In this document: one piece after another, positions 34,220-48,956 of the stretch
How the letters are laid out: the number at the start of each line of letters is the position of its first letter
Numbering within the stretch: position 1 is the first letter of the stretch
NCBI GenBank assembly: GCA_051294375.1
Contig: CM119266.1
Span: forward strand, 8,642,606-8,706,605
Length of the DNA: 64,000 bases
Source of the DNA: Paraspadella gotoi
Lineage: Eukaryota; Chaetognatha
Direction of reading: 5' to 3'
The notes under the pieces: generated by a model
What the model was told of the DNA's origin: nothing
Seen by the model: the letters and a program-made list of their open reading frames with translations, nothing else
Databases searched by the model: none
Position numbers and translations under genes: made by a program

Positions 34220-35222
34220 TTTATATCTCTAGAAGGGTGAGTTTCTGATTAAGCGAGATTATGTTCGATTAAGAAAGGCTCGAATTTTTATCGAAGCAAC
34301 CGAAACTTTATTAACGGTGTTGAATTAGGAGAAATATTACCTATAAATTTAAATCGTTTTATAGTTACAAGAATACACTTTTATAGACGGGGTTTTATTG
34401 TAAATCGCGAAAAATCTTTTTGTTTTAGCTCGGTAAAATTTGTTTTCACAGAAAACAACGGAAGCTTAAAATTTTCGGATTTTTTTTTCTTTTCCCCCAA
34501 AATATCGGCGAAAGGAAATCTAGGCGTCAATTTTAATTAACGAAGTTTTTTTTCCGCGAATAACGAGACGATAGTTTCATCCCGAAATAAAGTAATTTGA
34601 CTCGAAATAACAAGGTTTTAGTGTTTTTTTTCTTTTTGGCGCAAAAGATGAAGAAAATCAAAAGGATTGTTTTTTCTTCATAATTTTTTTGTTTTTGCGA
34701 AAAAATTTTATCATCATTTTATCGGTTAAATGTCCTTTGCGGCGATTTTTGTTTACGTAACACGGATTTTAAGATTTAAACATTAAATTGGAAACTGTAG
34801 TAAGGTTCAACTTTGTGGTGAGAAGGAAGGGAGAAGCGATTTTGATTCATGGATGAGTCAATTTTGCACTGAGAAACTTGCACACTTTTAAGGATCACAG
34901 TTGAATTGTGTCGTTTTGCTATTCGACAAGCAAAATTTTCTATTGCATGAAAGCTTAAATTATTTATAATAATTTCGAGAAAGAAATTATTTAAAACGGA
35001 GTTTCAAAAAAACATCAAGTACATTGATGAAGAGAGTTAAAAAAAAAATTGACCAAGTCCATTGTTAAAAAAAAAATCAAAATAAAAAAAAATTAACATC
35101 ATTGATACATTGATAAAAATAAAACTGGTACAACGACGAAAGAAAAACCCATTGATTCGCGAGAGAAAGAAAATTAAGGCGGAAAACAAAGTGTGAGTTC
35201 AACATCTGATCGGAGAAAAATC

Positions 35223-35224
<2 letters not shown>

Positions 35225-35295
<71 letters not shown>
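35225..35295. repeat. (GA)n microsatellite
   Basis: Nearly continuous GA units over about 70 bp with one interruption. Confidence 0.95.
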
Positions 35296-35299
<4 letters not shown>

Positions 35300-38066
35300 C
35301 TCTTAATTTAGATTCCCGACGGGTGTATCGGGATAACAACGACAACAATCACTTTTTACTCCTTTTTCCTCGGATTTTATCCAAATAAAAAAAAGAAAAT
35401 TTCGGATTAAAATTGGGATGAAAGAACCGAAATTCTTAAGGAGAAAAAAAAAGGTTTTATTTCCTTTTTTTTTTCCGATTTGATCCGAGATTTGGGCGGC
35501 GACGACGATGACGATGACGACGATGATGACGACGATGAAGATGACGACGAAGATCACAGCAACAAATATTCAAAACCGTATTTTACATGATAATATTTTA
35601 AAAATGAATTAATGCAATTAATTAATAGTTTATGATGTTAAATAATAAATTAAAACTTAATGAGATCTCAGCGTGAGAAAGGTTTGTCTTCACTCCGTGA
35701 ATTCACCGCCGAAGAAATCGGCGATGTTCATTTTTATGTCTGGACTGTAACCTTGACCACGAAAAAAATGGTTGTTTCACTTTTAATACAAAAAAATGGA
35801 AAAAGTCGAATGATTAGGAAAAAAATATTTAAAAATTGATTAATATTTTACTAACTGTACCAATGGTGTAAACTTATTCTTATTTTTTAATCCAACATTA
35901 ATGAATGACGACAGTATAATTTTTTGTATTTTTACTGCATTCCCTTACAAATTCCAGAAAAAGTTATATTTTTATCTTTGCTATAGTTAGGATAATGTCT
36001 GTTAGTGATTAATGTCTTTCCCAGAAAATTCTTTCACTTGAAGATAAAAAAAATAAAATTCGTTTCTTCCGGATTTGAAAAAGAATTAATCAGAAAAAGA
36101 AGAAGAAGGAAAAGAAAAAAGAAAATCATAAAAAAATGAGCATTATTAATTATTTTTGGTTGATCACAAAGATTAAATAAATAAAATTACGAGATTGAAT
36201 AATGAATATGGGAATTAATCATGAAGTAAAAAGAAGGCAAGAAGGTAGAAACAGAAAGATAAAAAATGTTATAGGAAAAGGCGTTCCATGGGTGCGTTCG
36301 TAGGGAAAAGTAGAAAAGGGAGAAAAATACTGAATGGTTATTAGAGAAAACAGAAAGAGAAGAGAAAAGAAAGGAAAAAAAAGTGAAGAGTACAAGAGGA
36401 TTTAAAAAGAGGAAGTAAATGAAGGCAAGAAAAAAAGAAAAGAGAGAAAGAGAAAGGAGAAGTGAATTAGAGGGAGAGAGAGTGAAAGTAAGATTCGATC
36501 GTTAAAAAAGGTGAGTCATGAATCGGAACTTTGAGAAAAGTTGAATGAATGAGTGAAAGAATCAATTAATGATTCAATGAATGCTTGAATGAATTACTGA
36601 ATGGACGAATGAATGCGTGCTACTGTTATAAATCAGAAATGTGAAGCTGATAACTTACTTCCAATGATGATGATGATGATCGACAATGAGAAAAAAATGT
36701 TATCCAATAAAGATAATCGTTTATTTATGGGTGGGCGGGAGGCGGCGGAGGCGCGAGCAGGGTGGGGGATCTTAAGGGGAGGCCAGTTAGTGGGGGGCAG
36801 CAGACTAATTGATGACAAAAAGCGGATTATTAAGCATAATAAGATAAGACCTTATTACAAAAATTAAAAAAAAACAGTAGCTTGCTATTTTTTTTTTCAA
36901 GTCGATATTGCCTTTAAAATGTAAATTAATTCAATTTATAATTTACTCCCTTAATTTTTGTTTCCTTTTGTTGTTTTTACTTTAATTTTATTTTCAGTTT
37001 TATTTTCTTTTTTTTATTTTCTTTTTTTTAACTTTTATTTTCATTCTATTTTTATTATTCCAAAGGTTTATTTTTTTTTCCCGTCGCTCAGGTCCGGTTG
37101 CGGTTATTTTTTTATTGACTCAACTTTTTTTTTCATTTTTAAATCTAACACAGATCGAGTTTTTGAAGATGTTTTTCGGGAGTTTATCGAGTTTTTTGGG
37201 TTTTTGGGTTTTGAAGTCGAAGGGCGAATCTGAAATGTCACGACCCGAAAAATCGCTAATTCGCCAAAAGAACAAACATTTGAATTCAAATCGTTTGTTT
37301 TTTTCTTTAAAAGATGAGAATTTTTTGGATTTGCGTAATTTCGAAACAGATATTTTGTTTTCCGGGGCGTTTAACCGTGAATTATCGTGTCAATAACTGT
37401 GAGCTTTATTATCCCATTACTAAAAGCCTTTATTTTTAGATTGGACTGGGAAAACGCAGTTTCACTAAAAGTAACAATAATGTACAAATATTTTTCGAGT
37501 CGTAAAAGTTACCATGGAGGTACATATTTTAAGGCGGGTCTTTTTCTTTCAATCAGTTTTTTCATTCTTCCTTTCCCCTTTATTTCCTTTATTTTCTTTT
37601 TTTTTATTTCTTTCTGTCTTTTTTTTCTGTTTTTCGTTCTTTCTGTCTCTCTTTCCTTCTTTCCCTCATGCCCTCATTCTTTCCCTTTTCCTTTTTTTAA
37701 ATTTAAAGCGGAGTTTGAAAAAGAAATAAGATCCTAATTTTTTTACTAGACCCAAATATTGTGTCTTTTTTCGTTGAAAAAACGTATTTGTTTTCGAGTA
37801 TTATTTTTCTTTAGTGATGTTAAATTAGACGTTCTAACATTTTTTGTTTGAAGTCACTGTTTCATTTGTCATTTATAACTAAATTAACTATTAAAGAGTT
37901 ATGGTTCAATATCAATATATAAATATTTATATATATGAATATCCATTTCGTATGTTTCTTTCAGGTCATGAAACAATTTTTTTTTTCAATTTAAATTCTT
38001 TGGAATTTAACTTCTTCGACGCCGAAGATTTTGAACTTTGGCGCCGATTGTTGATCTTCAAATTGC

Positions 38067-38072
<6 letters not shown>

Positions 38073-38115
<43 letters not shown>

Positions 38116-38165
38116 CTTCATATAAAAATCTTCCTCTTCGTAGTAAAACAAAGTCCTCAACCTCA

Positions 38166-38223
<58 letters not shown>

Positions 38224-38366
38224 GAGAGACGAAAGTGTGCGATGGGCGGCGTATACTTCGGCGTCCCTGACTTCTTTCCGTCTCTCACCTTTCGGGTGGG
38301 GGAAAATGGCGGGGGTCGAAGAGGGAGGGGAGGGGTTGAGACGATGTCGGGGGCAAAAAAAAAAAA

Positions 38367-38434
<68 letters not shown>
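38073..38434. repeat. Cluster of opposed (CT)n and (GA)n tracts
   Basis: (CT)n at 38073-38110, (GA)n at 38174-38221 and a longer (GA)n at 38376-38434 preceded by a 20-base A run. The CT tract and either GA tract are complementary and can fold back. Confidence 0.95.
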
Positions 38435-38438
<4 letters not shown>

Positions 38439-38716
38439 GTGATAATATTTTAAGGTAAATAGAGAAGAGAAAACAGGAAAATGATATATTGATTTAAAAA
38501 GTAATTGAAGAAGTCCTTTTCTTTTTAAGTAATTGAAGAAAGTTCTTTCTTTTTAGCTTAGAATTGCAGTTCGTAATCATAACTTATTGAGTATGAGATT
38601 CAATCAAAAATATCTCGTCCGAGTTTTAAATTTTTATTTCTTGTCGTAAAAGTTGAGGACGAAAAAAAAATGAGTAAACAAAGGAAAATTCTATTCTTTA
38701 TCCTAATATTTATTAA

Positions 38717-38944
38717 TTATATATATGTAAATATTCGTGGTTGAATGTTCGTGAACGCATCATGTAGTGTTGTATGATGTAGGCCATTGCATGCAAAACA
38801 TTCACGTTCCGACTGACAATTCAGTTTCACATGTCCCGGCCTTAAGCACCGGAAGCAGAGACGGAAGTTTGTTGCTGATTCTTTACGGGAGATGGCGTCT
38901 GCATTTCGAAACATAGTGCAGAGGCTGATTGGGTGATTTTTCAT
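38717..38944 (-). pseudogene. BEL/Pao-type retrotransposon zinc-knuckle relic
   Basis: Minus-strand frame with LCFRCLRPGHVKLNCQSE followed by CFACNGLHHTTLH. This is the C-x2-C-x4-H-x4-C plus C-x2-C-x3-HH-x3-H pattern typical of the Gag zinc-knuckle region of BEL/Pao LTR retrotransposons. Only about 75 codons are open. No protease, reverse transcriptase or LTR is found nearby, so it is a fragment. A (TA)n run abuts the 5' side. Confidence 0.65.
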
Positions 38945-41900
38945 ATATATATATATATATATAGATATTAATATATATATATATATTAATAATTATATTA
39001 TTATTATATTAGACAAAGTTCTTTACAATATCTATGTATGTATCAATGTATTTATACATCGATAATTTATTGATTTCTCCTTCGAAATCAAAACAAAATG
39101 AAAATAACATAAATTTATAAGTTTCGAAGCTTTTGCGATCTTTTGTTTTTCCACTAAACGAAGAGCGTACTACTTGAGGAACGGTGCTCCACCTGTGTTT
39201 TTTTTTCTCACATTTCGACAACAGAAGAACACATATCTAGTTGAAAAAAAAAATTCACGATTAATTTTACCATACTACTCGGCGAAGAGAATAGAGTATA
39301 AAACCTTGGGATTTTATTGATTTAGTAAAACCTATTTTAGACGAAAAATTTAATTTAAATAGATGAAAGTACGTCACGGGATTTAAAATAAATTTATGTA
39401 CACCCTCATCAAATAAAATATGGATGCTGATAATTGGTTGTTAAATCATCCTGTAGAGGTCCCACATCTTAACTAATCTACAATTAGAATCCAATCGATC
39501 GACTTTGCTACCCTTCTCACAGATTCCTTTTTCTTTCCTTTCTTTCTTTTTTTTGTAATCGATACGCAGCTAAAGTTCACTGTCCGAAGACGACGACGAC
39601 GACGACGACGACCAAGACGCGTCTTGCCTCAGATACTCCCTGAAAAGTTTTATGTGAAACAGCGCCAACGAACGAACGAATGAACCAGCGAACGAACGAA
39701 AGAACGAAATAAACGAATGAATAAACATTAAACAAACGAACTACCGAAGAAACGAACGATAGACACAACGCGTCCGTCCGTTCGTGAAAAATCATCTGAT
39801 TTCGAACTCGATTTTCTTTTCTGATTTTCGAATCGAAAAAAAAATATAAAACTCATCCGCATTCATTCGAGTTTCTGCGTCGTTCATAATTGACTTTTCC
39901 TCGTTCATCATTCATTCTCGATCATGTGTGATCATGTGTGATCATTCATCCGTCGAATTAACGTTACGAACAACCGGTGGTAAATAAACCGAATCGAACA
40001 AATACATCGCTAATTTTTTTAACCCAAAAATTTTGATATCAAAACTTTCTTTTTTTTCGCACACCGGCGGGATAAGTGTTTTTTCTCTTTTTTAAAAAAA
40101 AAAAATGGGGGAAAAAATTCTCATTTGTCCAGCAGATTTTCATAATATTAGGATAATATATATATTATAGAGATATATATAAAATTATATTTCTATATGA
40201 GCGCGAGAAAATCCGAATAATAGACTAGTTGTATCAAGATGGATTCAGATTTTCAAAAACGTTCACACAAGTGATCACACGAGATATATAGCTTTAGATT
40301 TAAAACACTTTTATTCGATTTGATATATTTTCAACCATGAGAGATCCGGTCGATTTTAATCTGGCTCCTATTAATGCATTAGCTTAAATCCGGAATTTGT
40401 CAGATAAGCGATGACGCTCTTGATATATACGCAGGTAAATTTTAAAACGATTTTTTAATTAATATAATATATACTAATAAAATAATGAAATTTATAGTTT
40501 TTAGAAATATATTAATAAATTAATCACTTATAAATATTAAATTATTTTAGTATTTATAACACTGAAATATATAATATATAAATGAGATCTTGAATGCTTC
40601 TTTTTCTTACCAAAATGAGGGAATAGATGATTAGGATATATATTAACTATTTTGCTTGAGTTTAAGTTCTTTTAATCCTGAAATGTACTATATATAAAGT
40701 GTGTTATATAAATTGTATAATTCATATTCGTTTAAGTTGAACTATTATACGTGCTTTAATAATAGGTAATATGGAAAAATCTTGAATAGCAAAGATTAAA
40801 GATAACCAATAAATATATATATATAATATAATATTTAAATAACTTTAATAATAGATAATTAAGTAAAAATTATATTTAAAAATTAGCCTCAAGTAGCAAA
40901 GAAGAATTTATTATTTAAAATTATTATGAATGATTTTACTATTATTTTTTAAAGTATTTTTAAGTCAACTATATATAATAAGTACGCCGACCGTAGGAAT
41001 AAGCGTGGGAAATAGTGGGCGGAATCCTAAGGGGGAGAGAAGAGAGAAGAGATATATAGTGGCCAATGCTACATGGGTGAATCCTAGGGGCGCCATTTTT
41101 ATGGGCCATAATACGTGGATAAGATGCTACCACAGTATATAATTATAGATAAGTGAAAAGATATATATAGATCAATGATTTAAGTATATTATGTTTGAAT
41201 GATCAGAAGAATTAAATTACCGATCTAATAATATTATAAAATTTGAATAGCAAAGTACATACATACATTTGTTTTATATAGAGATATATAGATACCGATT
41301 TCATAGATTGGACCGATTGGATCTTTTTGTGTTTGAGGCGCAACAGTGAACAGGACTTCTTGTTTGATATGGTATAAATAACATAGAGATATATATATAG
41401 TATATATATATAGATATATATATATTCATTTATTAAGATAGTATATATAGAGGAAAACTTAACTTCCAAGATTTTTAAAGGAATTGCTTTTGTTTTTAAA
41501 GTTTTTTAAACTCAATAACTATATAATATAATTTTCAATTAAATTCGAACCTATTGTCTGTAAATTAAATGTATAGATTCATAATGTTAATCTTCAATCG
41601 AAAGCACATTGAAAAAAGTGGTAAACCATTATGACTATAAACAGTATGATAAATATATAATATATATATATATAAACATATATATATATCGAAAAATGGT
41701 CATATATATATGTAAAAACAATTTATGTCGTTAATTGTTAACCCAGTGATAAAAAAGTTATTATTTCGGTTCTAAAATCAAACAAGCAAATGAAGGAATA
41801 AAATCATACAGATGATAAAAACTAAATGAAAATCCGAGGAATAGTATTGTTTAAAGTAGTTTGAAAAAAAGTTTGTACTATGGAATATCAAACCCTGCAT

Positions 41901-44483
41901 TAATGCCTTATAATTATTAGACCTATTAATGAAGGTTTAATGAGAAAAATAAAACTATAGTACTAGGAAATGACTTTATAATATAGATAATAGTTTAAGA
42001 AGAAGGGGAATAAAATTGTAAATCGAATCATATCCGTTATAAAGCGATTATGTTTTTGTATAATATTGTTATAGTAAAGAAATTTCGAGTCTTTATATTA
42101 AATTATTAATTATATTTTATTGTTATTGGTATCATTATTACTAATTATAAGAATCGATATTTTATATTTAATCAGTTCTAACTTTAAATTATATGGTTCA
42201 GGACTGAATTCAGCGTGACATGCAAAACAAAAAAATAGCGATTAATTTCTAAATGTTTTCCATTATAAAACAGAAAACCTATTAGAAATCACAACATGCA
42301 GCTAACTAAAAACTTTAAAATTATTAAGCATTATGAAATTATTAGTACCAACATAGAAAATATTATTAATATGAGCATATGTTATTAAGAAGAAAATAAA
42401 CTCCATCGTCAGATTTCACAGGAAAGATGCTTCTTTTATGAAGAAATTCGCGAATTTCCGCAGGTTCGCTAGTATCTTTTGTTCTCGTTTTTGACTCGGT
42501 TGACGGTCAGTTTATACCATATAAAAAGATACGAAATTGAGTATTTCGTCTCAGGGATCTTCTTTTGTTAATGCATTTAAACTTAAATAAGTTTTATACG
42601 AAAAAATTATTTATTTACTGTCCTGATTAGGTGTGCAAACGTTTTTAAAATGAAATCTTATGTTAGCTGTATATTACTGCAACGTTTGGGTCTAGTTAAA
42701 GTCTCTCGAAATATTTAAATAATAATAAAGAATTTGAGTTTCGTCGTCTCGACCCAATCCGGGGCTCCGTTTGTTCCGTGTTTCCGATCGTTCGAGACGT
42801 CGCCGTCAATTCGTCCGTCAGTCACTTGGTCCGTCATCGTTCCTGGCCCCTTAATCCGTTCAAAAGAGACGTTACAGATATATGCGAAGGTATGTGTATC
42901 ATATTTCTCATACATAGAAAAACTATTTCAAAATTTGGTCTCATTCGACACTTCAAAGGAAAGAAATGACTGAAAAATGAAACAACATTTTAAGCTGTTG
43001 AATAATAAAAAAAAAGTCAGTCAAAACAAATGTTTAAAAAAGACACAAAATTTGTAATTTTTTTTAAAAAAATGATGGGAAACAGCGTCAAAACTCGAGC
43101 AGTGTTGATAGAGAAAAGCATATAGTTTGAATGAAAGTTAAAATGACGAAATTTGAATTAAAAAATAGACTTTTTTGAATTTTTTTTAAACGAAAAGATG
43201 AGTTTTGCTTGGATTCGTTGTTTTAATTTTTATAAATATTAAAAGTAATTACTTTTCTAATTATCCGACTTTTCACTGTAAGTTTTAATTGAGTTATATC
43301 CAAAGTTCAAATTTAAATTCACTCTTCAAAAATCGTTATTAGCTGCAAATATCAAAATTTAACAAAAACCAAGTAATTGATCCTCATAGACTTGTATACG
43401 ATGAATACAGATGAAATAACAATTAATTACCGAAATAAAAACCCAATTTTTTTTTACTATAATCTAAATCGAAATCATCAAATTAGTTTTTTAAGTCACG
43501 AAAAACTGAAAATGAAAAAAAAAAAGAAATTTCGCTGCTTCAATTTTACAACTTTTTTGTATTCGATAAAATTCCCTGTAAATCACTGTGATCCAGTGTT
43601 TGACTTCCATTCAGGGAAAAGAAATCTTAAATATGACCCGATTGTAAATGACCTTGCATCAGTGTGATCCGATTTACGAAAAAGTCTTTGTTTTATTACT
43701 TGTCATCACTTGTCGTCTCAGAGATCTGAGAACAAAACGAACGAATGATAAATTTATCTGTTTCTCGATTTTTATTTCGATCGTAAATTTAACATCCAAA
43801 TCCGATTATTACACTACGTAATAATTTACTAACTTTCATCGAAGCTTAACATCTCCTTTATGTTCGAATGGTCGTGGAAAAAAAATGGGAAGACCTTTAC
43901 AATAAAACTGATATAAAATTAAAACTAATAGGTTCTGCTTATATATTTTATGTTTTTTTATTGCATAAGCCGTACCACTTTGTCGCTCTCGTTTCGGGTT
44001 CAACTCATTTATGACACGATTCTACTACTTGTCTTTCAATTAATTATCAAACACCTTAAAATAAACGAGACGCGAAATGTTTATCGCATCTTGGATTTCC
44101 GACAAATTGATTCCTTTTTATTGAAAGGTAGATCATGGTCTATACAATGTTCATCTCCTATGAAATTGGTTTAACTAATAGCATCAAAAAGAAACAATAT
44201 ATTGTTAACACCCAACACTATACCAATATAACAGCAATCCAAAGGACAAAACCCTTTGACCAGTGACCTATGGAAAAATAAATATTGCCAAATAAGAAAT
44301 TATAAAGACAGCAAGTTAGACGTTATAGATATAATTTATAATACATTCGCAGCTAAACATGACATAACATGACAAAAACAATGGGTCGAAATTACCAAGA
44401 AATTCGCGTTGATTATTTCCTTCCTATTGTGACGACGAAGACGACGACAACGACGACGATGGATTTTTTCAAAGTTCGGGCAC

Positions 44484-44490
<7 letters not shown>

Positions 44491-44523
<33 letters not shown>

Positions 44524-44551
44524 CTCTCTTCTCTCTCTCTCTCTCTCTCTC
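44491..44551. repeat. (CT)n microsatellite
   Basis: CT units with two short interruptions. Confidence 0.9.
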
Positions 44552-45059
44552 GTCTGCAAAGCGGCATATCGTACAGATTCTCGTTAAAACTCAAGTTAAA
44601 AAGTTTAATTTTTTTAAAAATTTCGTGGAATTTCGTGTTGCCTAGCGATAAAAATCAACAAAAATGAATTTAAAAGCTAATCAATTATTTTAAAAATTAC
44701 GAGACAAATTTTTAAAAATTTTTAGTCATAGTTTTCTTTAATTAATGGAACAAAAAATATTTAAAAAAGTGTATATCCGAAGTTGATAAACAAACAAACA
44801 AAACAAAAAAACAATCTTCAATTCCCCCAAAACTCTTGAAAACATTATCAAGTAGGTTTCTTTAAAAATTAAAGTGGCTTAAAAGCATTAAAAAACCACT
44901 TTGTGATAAATGCGACCAAAAAACCGACCCCGTCGTCTCTTCTCCGCACTCCCTCTCCCTCTCCTTCTCTCTCTCTGTCTCTATCTCTTTTCCATGGTTT
45001 CCAAGCTCTCGGCCCAGTCAGTTTTCAAACCCTTTGCTGATTAGACTTAGCTTGCGCTA

Positions 45060-45061
<2 letters not shown>

Positions 45062-45123
<62 letters not shown>

Positions 45124-45136
45124 TTTTTCTTTCTCT
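45062..45136. repeat. (CT)n followed by (CTTT)n
   Basis: A dinucleotide run that changes into a tetranucleotide run. Confidence 0.9.
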
Positions 45137-46898
45137 GCCTCTCTCTCTGTCTCTCTTACACATTCCCTCCTCTATCCTCTGCCTTTAAAAAAGGAAATCT
45201 TTGTTCCTTCTCGTAAATATTTTTTTCGATTTTACGATTTTGTTATTTGAAAAAAGTTTTGGTTTTTTACTCATATTAAATTTTTTTCCAATAAAAATTT
45301 TAAATGGTTTCGTTTAGTTTCTTTAAATATATTTTTCCTTCAGTTTTTTTTTTCCTATTTTTTGCAAAATAATTTTAAATATTTTTTTTGTGTTTTAAGA
45401 TCTTTTTTTTTTTCACCTTTACTGACATCAACCTTTTTCACCTTTCACATTTAGATTCAAATTTTTCGTTGTTTTATCATTTTAGAAATATATGCTATAA
45501 CTATTTATATTTATATTAATGCTTTTGTATTTTCGCTTTCGTTTCGCTTAAAATTATGGAGAAAACAAAGTTTATATTTGTTTTTCATTTAAAAACCTGG
45601 ATGTGCTGACTGTCGAGTCTTCTTTCGTGTAAAGTTTGTAAACGAAAAATGATCATTTTTTCTTCTTTAATAATGTATATAATGCTATATACCATAAATA
45701 TTATAATCAAATGGTTTTCATTACCCGTTCCTTCTTCATTCTTGAACACGGCCCCCCCAACCACCGCCACCCATTCCTCTCCCATTCCCTGCCTTTCTTC
45801 AACTGCCCCTCCCTCATCAAAAACTTTGAATTTCCTTTCCCACAATCAGGATCTTAGCCGGAATCAAGTAGCTCAAATTAAAATTAATTGAAATAATTAA
45901 GTGAAAATTCAACATTGAAATGACTTATCGGAACTTAAAATTATATTTATCATGAACAGAAATTATGTTTGAATGTTTTTACTATTTTCCTTTTCAACAA
46001 TAATTAAATTTTTTTCCGGTCTGTCCAATGAGGGTGCCGGACAAAAAATCCGAACATTTTTCGTCGGTCGAATCCAAATCTGGATTTTTGGGTTTTTTTT
46101 AAAGAAAAATGTGCGGTGAGTGTGTGAGTGTGTGAGTGAGTGAGTGAGTGAGTGAGTGAGAGACAGAGAGAGAGAGAGAGAGAGACGATACTGGCCTACG
46201 AAACTCGATTTAAAACCGGTTTTTCGTTTTCACTTTTCAGTCACGAAAGAAACGACTTTTTCTTCAGAGATAAAAAAAACCAAAAAAAACAAAAAACAAA
46301 CAAACAAACAAACAAACAAAAAAAAAACAATCTTTAAAATTTGAAACCTTACATCATAGTTTCCCTTTCTTAAATAATTAAAGTTTATTTACTATTTCCT
46401 CCTCCTAGTTAATTATTTTACCCGTTATTTAGTAATTTCGTTGCTCTGTTGTTTTGTCATTTATCCTAGTTTTCCTCGTTTTCTAGTTTTACTTCTACTA
46501 CATTTTTATTTCCCGGATTATTTACTTCGTTATTGACTTATTCCCTCCTTTTTCTTTTTTATGCTTTTCTCGATTATTCGCTTTAATTGTTATCGTTTTT
46601 TTCTTTATCGCTTATCCACTGTAAACCAATGCCTTGCCTAATATTTTTTTTATGGATAACAATTTGAAAGTTTTTATAATATTTACCAACTACGTCTAAA
46701 ATAAATTGTACGCGCCGAATTTTAAAAAAACTAGCAAATATATTACGAATAATACGAATAAGCTATTAAGCATCTTTTTTGATTAAAAATTGACGAAAAA
46801 GTTGTGAACCTCATTAAGTCATTTTTTTTTATTAAAGTACATCATTTGTTTTACTCAACATCATTACTTTACATAAAACCACCAAATGTACATAAATT

Positions 46899-46903
<5 letters not shown>

Positions 46904-46954
<51 letters not shown>
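46904..46954. repeat. (CT)n microsatellite
   Basis: About 25 CT units, with related pyrimidine tracts again at 47048-47105. Confidence 0.95.
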
Positions 46955-46957
<3 letters not shown>

Positions 46958-47067
46958 AATCTTATCTAATCCCTTCAGAGGGACAGAGTCAAATCCAGTT
47001 GCCTCGACTTGTTTCGCTTTTTCCCCCGTCGATTTTTCTGGGCAAAATCTCTCTCTCTCTCTTTCTT

Positions 47068-47100
<33 letters not shown>

Positions 47101-47463
47101 CTCTTTCGTTCTCATAAGTTTTTTCCCCTCTTTATTTGATTATTTCCTGTTTGAAGTGTTAATTGAAACTAATCCAGTTAAATATTGACTATTGATACTG
47201 ATTGTGTTCTAGTAAGTATTATATAGTTACCCAGTTTTAAATATAAGTGTCGTGGTTTAGTTTTATATTTAAGTCAGAATTTTATTTTATCATAATCTCC
47301 CTGAGCACATTAGTTTTGACTTTTTTTTGGACCGATTTTCTCCGCCCCCCGAATCGAAACTCGCCCGCACTGAGAGATCGCTGCTAAGAGAGTTGGCTCG
47401 CTTTTCGCCGCTACTCGCCAGTTGCCTTTCGAGTGTCTTTTCTGTCGTCGTCGTCGTCGTCGT

Positions 47464-47696
47464 NNNNNNNNNNNNNNNNNNNNNNNNNNNNNNNNNNNNN
47501 NNNNNNNNNNNNNNNNNNNNNNNNNNNNNNNNNNNNNNNNNNNNNNNNNNNNNNNNNNNNNNNNNNNNNNNNNNNNNNNNNNNNNNNNNNNNNNNNNNNN
47601 NNNNNNNNNNNNNNNNNNNNNNNNNNNNNNNNNNNNNNNNNNNNNNNNNNNNNNNNNNNNNNNNNNNNNNNNNNNNNNNNNNNNNNNNNNNNNNNN
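47464..47696. other. Assembly gap (233 N)
   Basis: Run of N that begins directly in a (GTC)n tract. Confidence 0.99.
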
Positions 47697-48442
47697 TCCC
47701 AAATCTTTTTTGTCTTTTATTTTTTATTTTCATCAGATAATTACTTTAACAGCAAAATCGGTGGTCTGATTAAGACGACGACGACCATATCGACGAAGTT
47801 TGTGTTTATATTAATGACTTAAACGGGTGGGGTTTTTTCCCAGCCACTCGGGCCCAACCTTCGTCTTGATTCAAAGTTGATTTCTTATTTTAAATTTCGT
47901 CTTTAAATGTCATTAAGTTTTACTTTATTCAACGGCTCTAGAACCGGTTTGTTTTCAATTAACCTTTTATCTTTTTTTTTTAACGAGAATTCGTTCATCG
48001 ATCGTCCGGAAAAATCATTTGCTATTAATATTTAATTTAGCACTTGACTCACTTCTTGCTTATCCCCTGAAGAAAATGTCAAAGTGTATGACTAACTTTT
48101 CTTTTTCTTTCATTCTCTTTTATTTTTTTTTCTCCATTTTTTTCTCCAGTTCTTTATTATTTTTTTTATTTCTATTTTTTATTTTCTTTTTTTTTATTTC
48201 TTTTCTTCTTTCCTTTCTCTATTTAGATTTTTTAAAAAAATTTTTGAAAAATTGGAAAAAATATATTCCAACGCAGTCCAGTGTCACCTTTTCTTGAAAA
48301 TCTTTTCACGCCAATTACACTTTTAATTTTTTTTTCACAATCCCTTTATGATTTATCCTCTCTCTCTTTCCTCTCACCCTCTCATCTTATTTTTTTTCCG
48401 CTCCCCTTTTTCTATTTTCTCAACTTCCTTCCTTTAAACCCC

Positions 48443-48688
48443 NNNNNNNNNNNNNNNNNNNNNNNNNNNNNNNNNNNNNNNNNNNNNNNNNNNNNNNNNN
48501 NNNNNNNNNNNNNNNNNNNNNNNNNNNNNNNNNNNNNNNNNNNNNNNNNNNNNNNNNNNNNNNNNNNNNNNNNNNNNNNNNNNNNNNNNNNNNNNNNNNN
48601 NNNNNNNNNNNNNNNNNNNNNNNNNNNNNNNNNNNNNNNNNNNNNNNNNNNNNNNNNNNNNNNNNNNNNNNNNNNNNNNNNNNNNNNN
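48443..48688. other. Assembly gap (246 N)
   Basis: Run of N in AT/pyrimidine-rich sequence. Confidence 0.99.
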
Positions 48689-48778
48689 CGCAAAATTGAA
48701 AGAAATATTCGAAAAAACCTTTCAGCTTCTTTATTTTTCTAAACTAATACTCGAATAAAAACGCCGAAAGCATTTTCG

Positions 48779-48955
48779 CGACTTTTACGATGCTCGTTAG
48801 AAAAATATTGGGTTAAAAAAAAAATCTGCGTGACTCGTTCACGTTTTTTAGAAATAAACAAACAAAAGCAGAGAGAATCGACCTTTACGATGCTCGTTAG
48901 AAAATATTGCGGTTAAAAAAAATTCTGCGTGTCGTTCTAGTTTTTTAGAAATGCT
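48779..48955. repeat. Short tandem duplication
   Basis: A segment beginning CTTTACGATGCTCGTTAG (about 75 bp) occurs at about 48780 and again at about 48880 with small indels. Confidence 0.75.
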
Positions 48956-48956
48956 T

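Larger units (their letters stand above)
34220..47463. other. Gene-poor, AT- and microsatellite-rich region
   Basis: About 13 kb with no convincing gene. Composition is AT-rich with A/T runs, TA repeats near 40140-41700 and many (GA)n/(CT)n tracts (separately listed). Two GC-richer islands stand out at about 40980-41130 and 42730-42890, without recognisable coding potential. A degenerate CGAACGAA repeat lies at 39660-39780. Confidence 0.5.

Noticed and set aside
37387-37737. Hydrophobic 116-codon frame
   Set aside because: T-rich DNA mimicking membrane segments; no start context, splice sites or neighbours.
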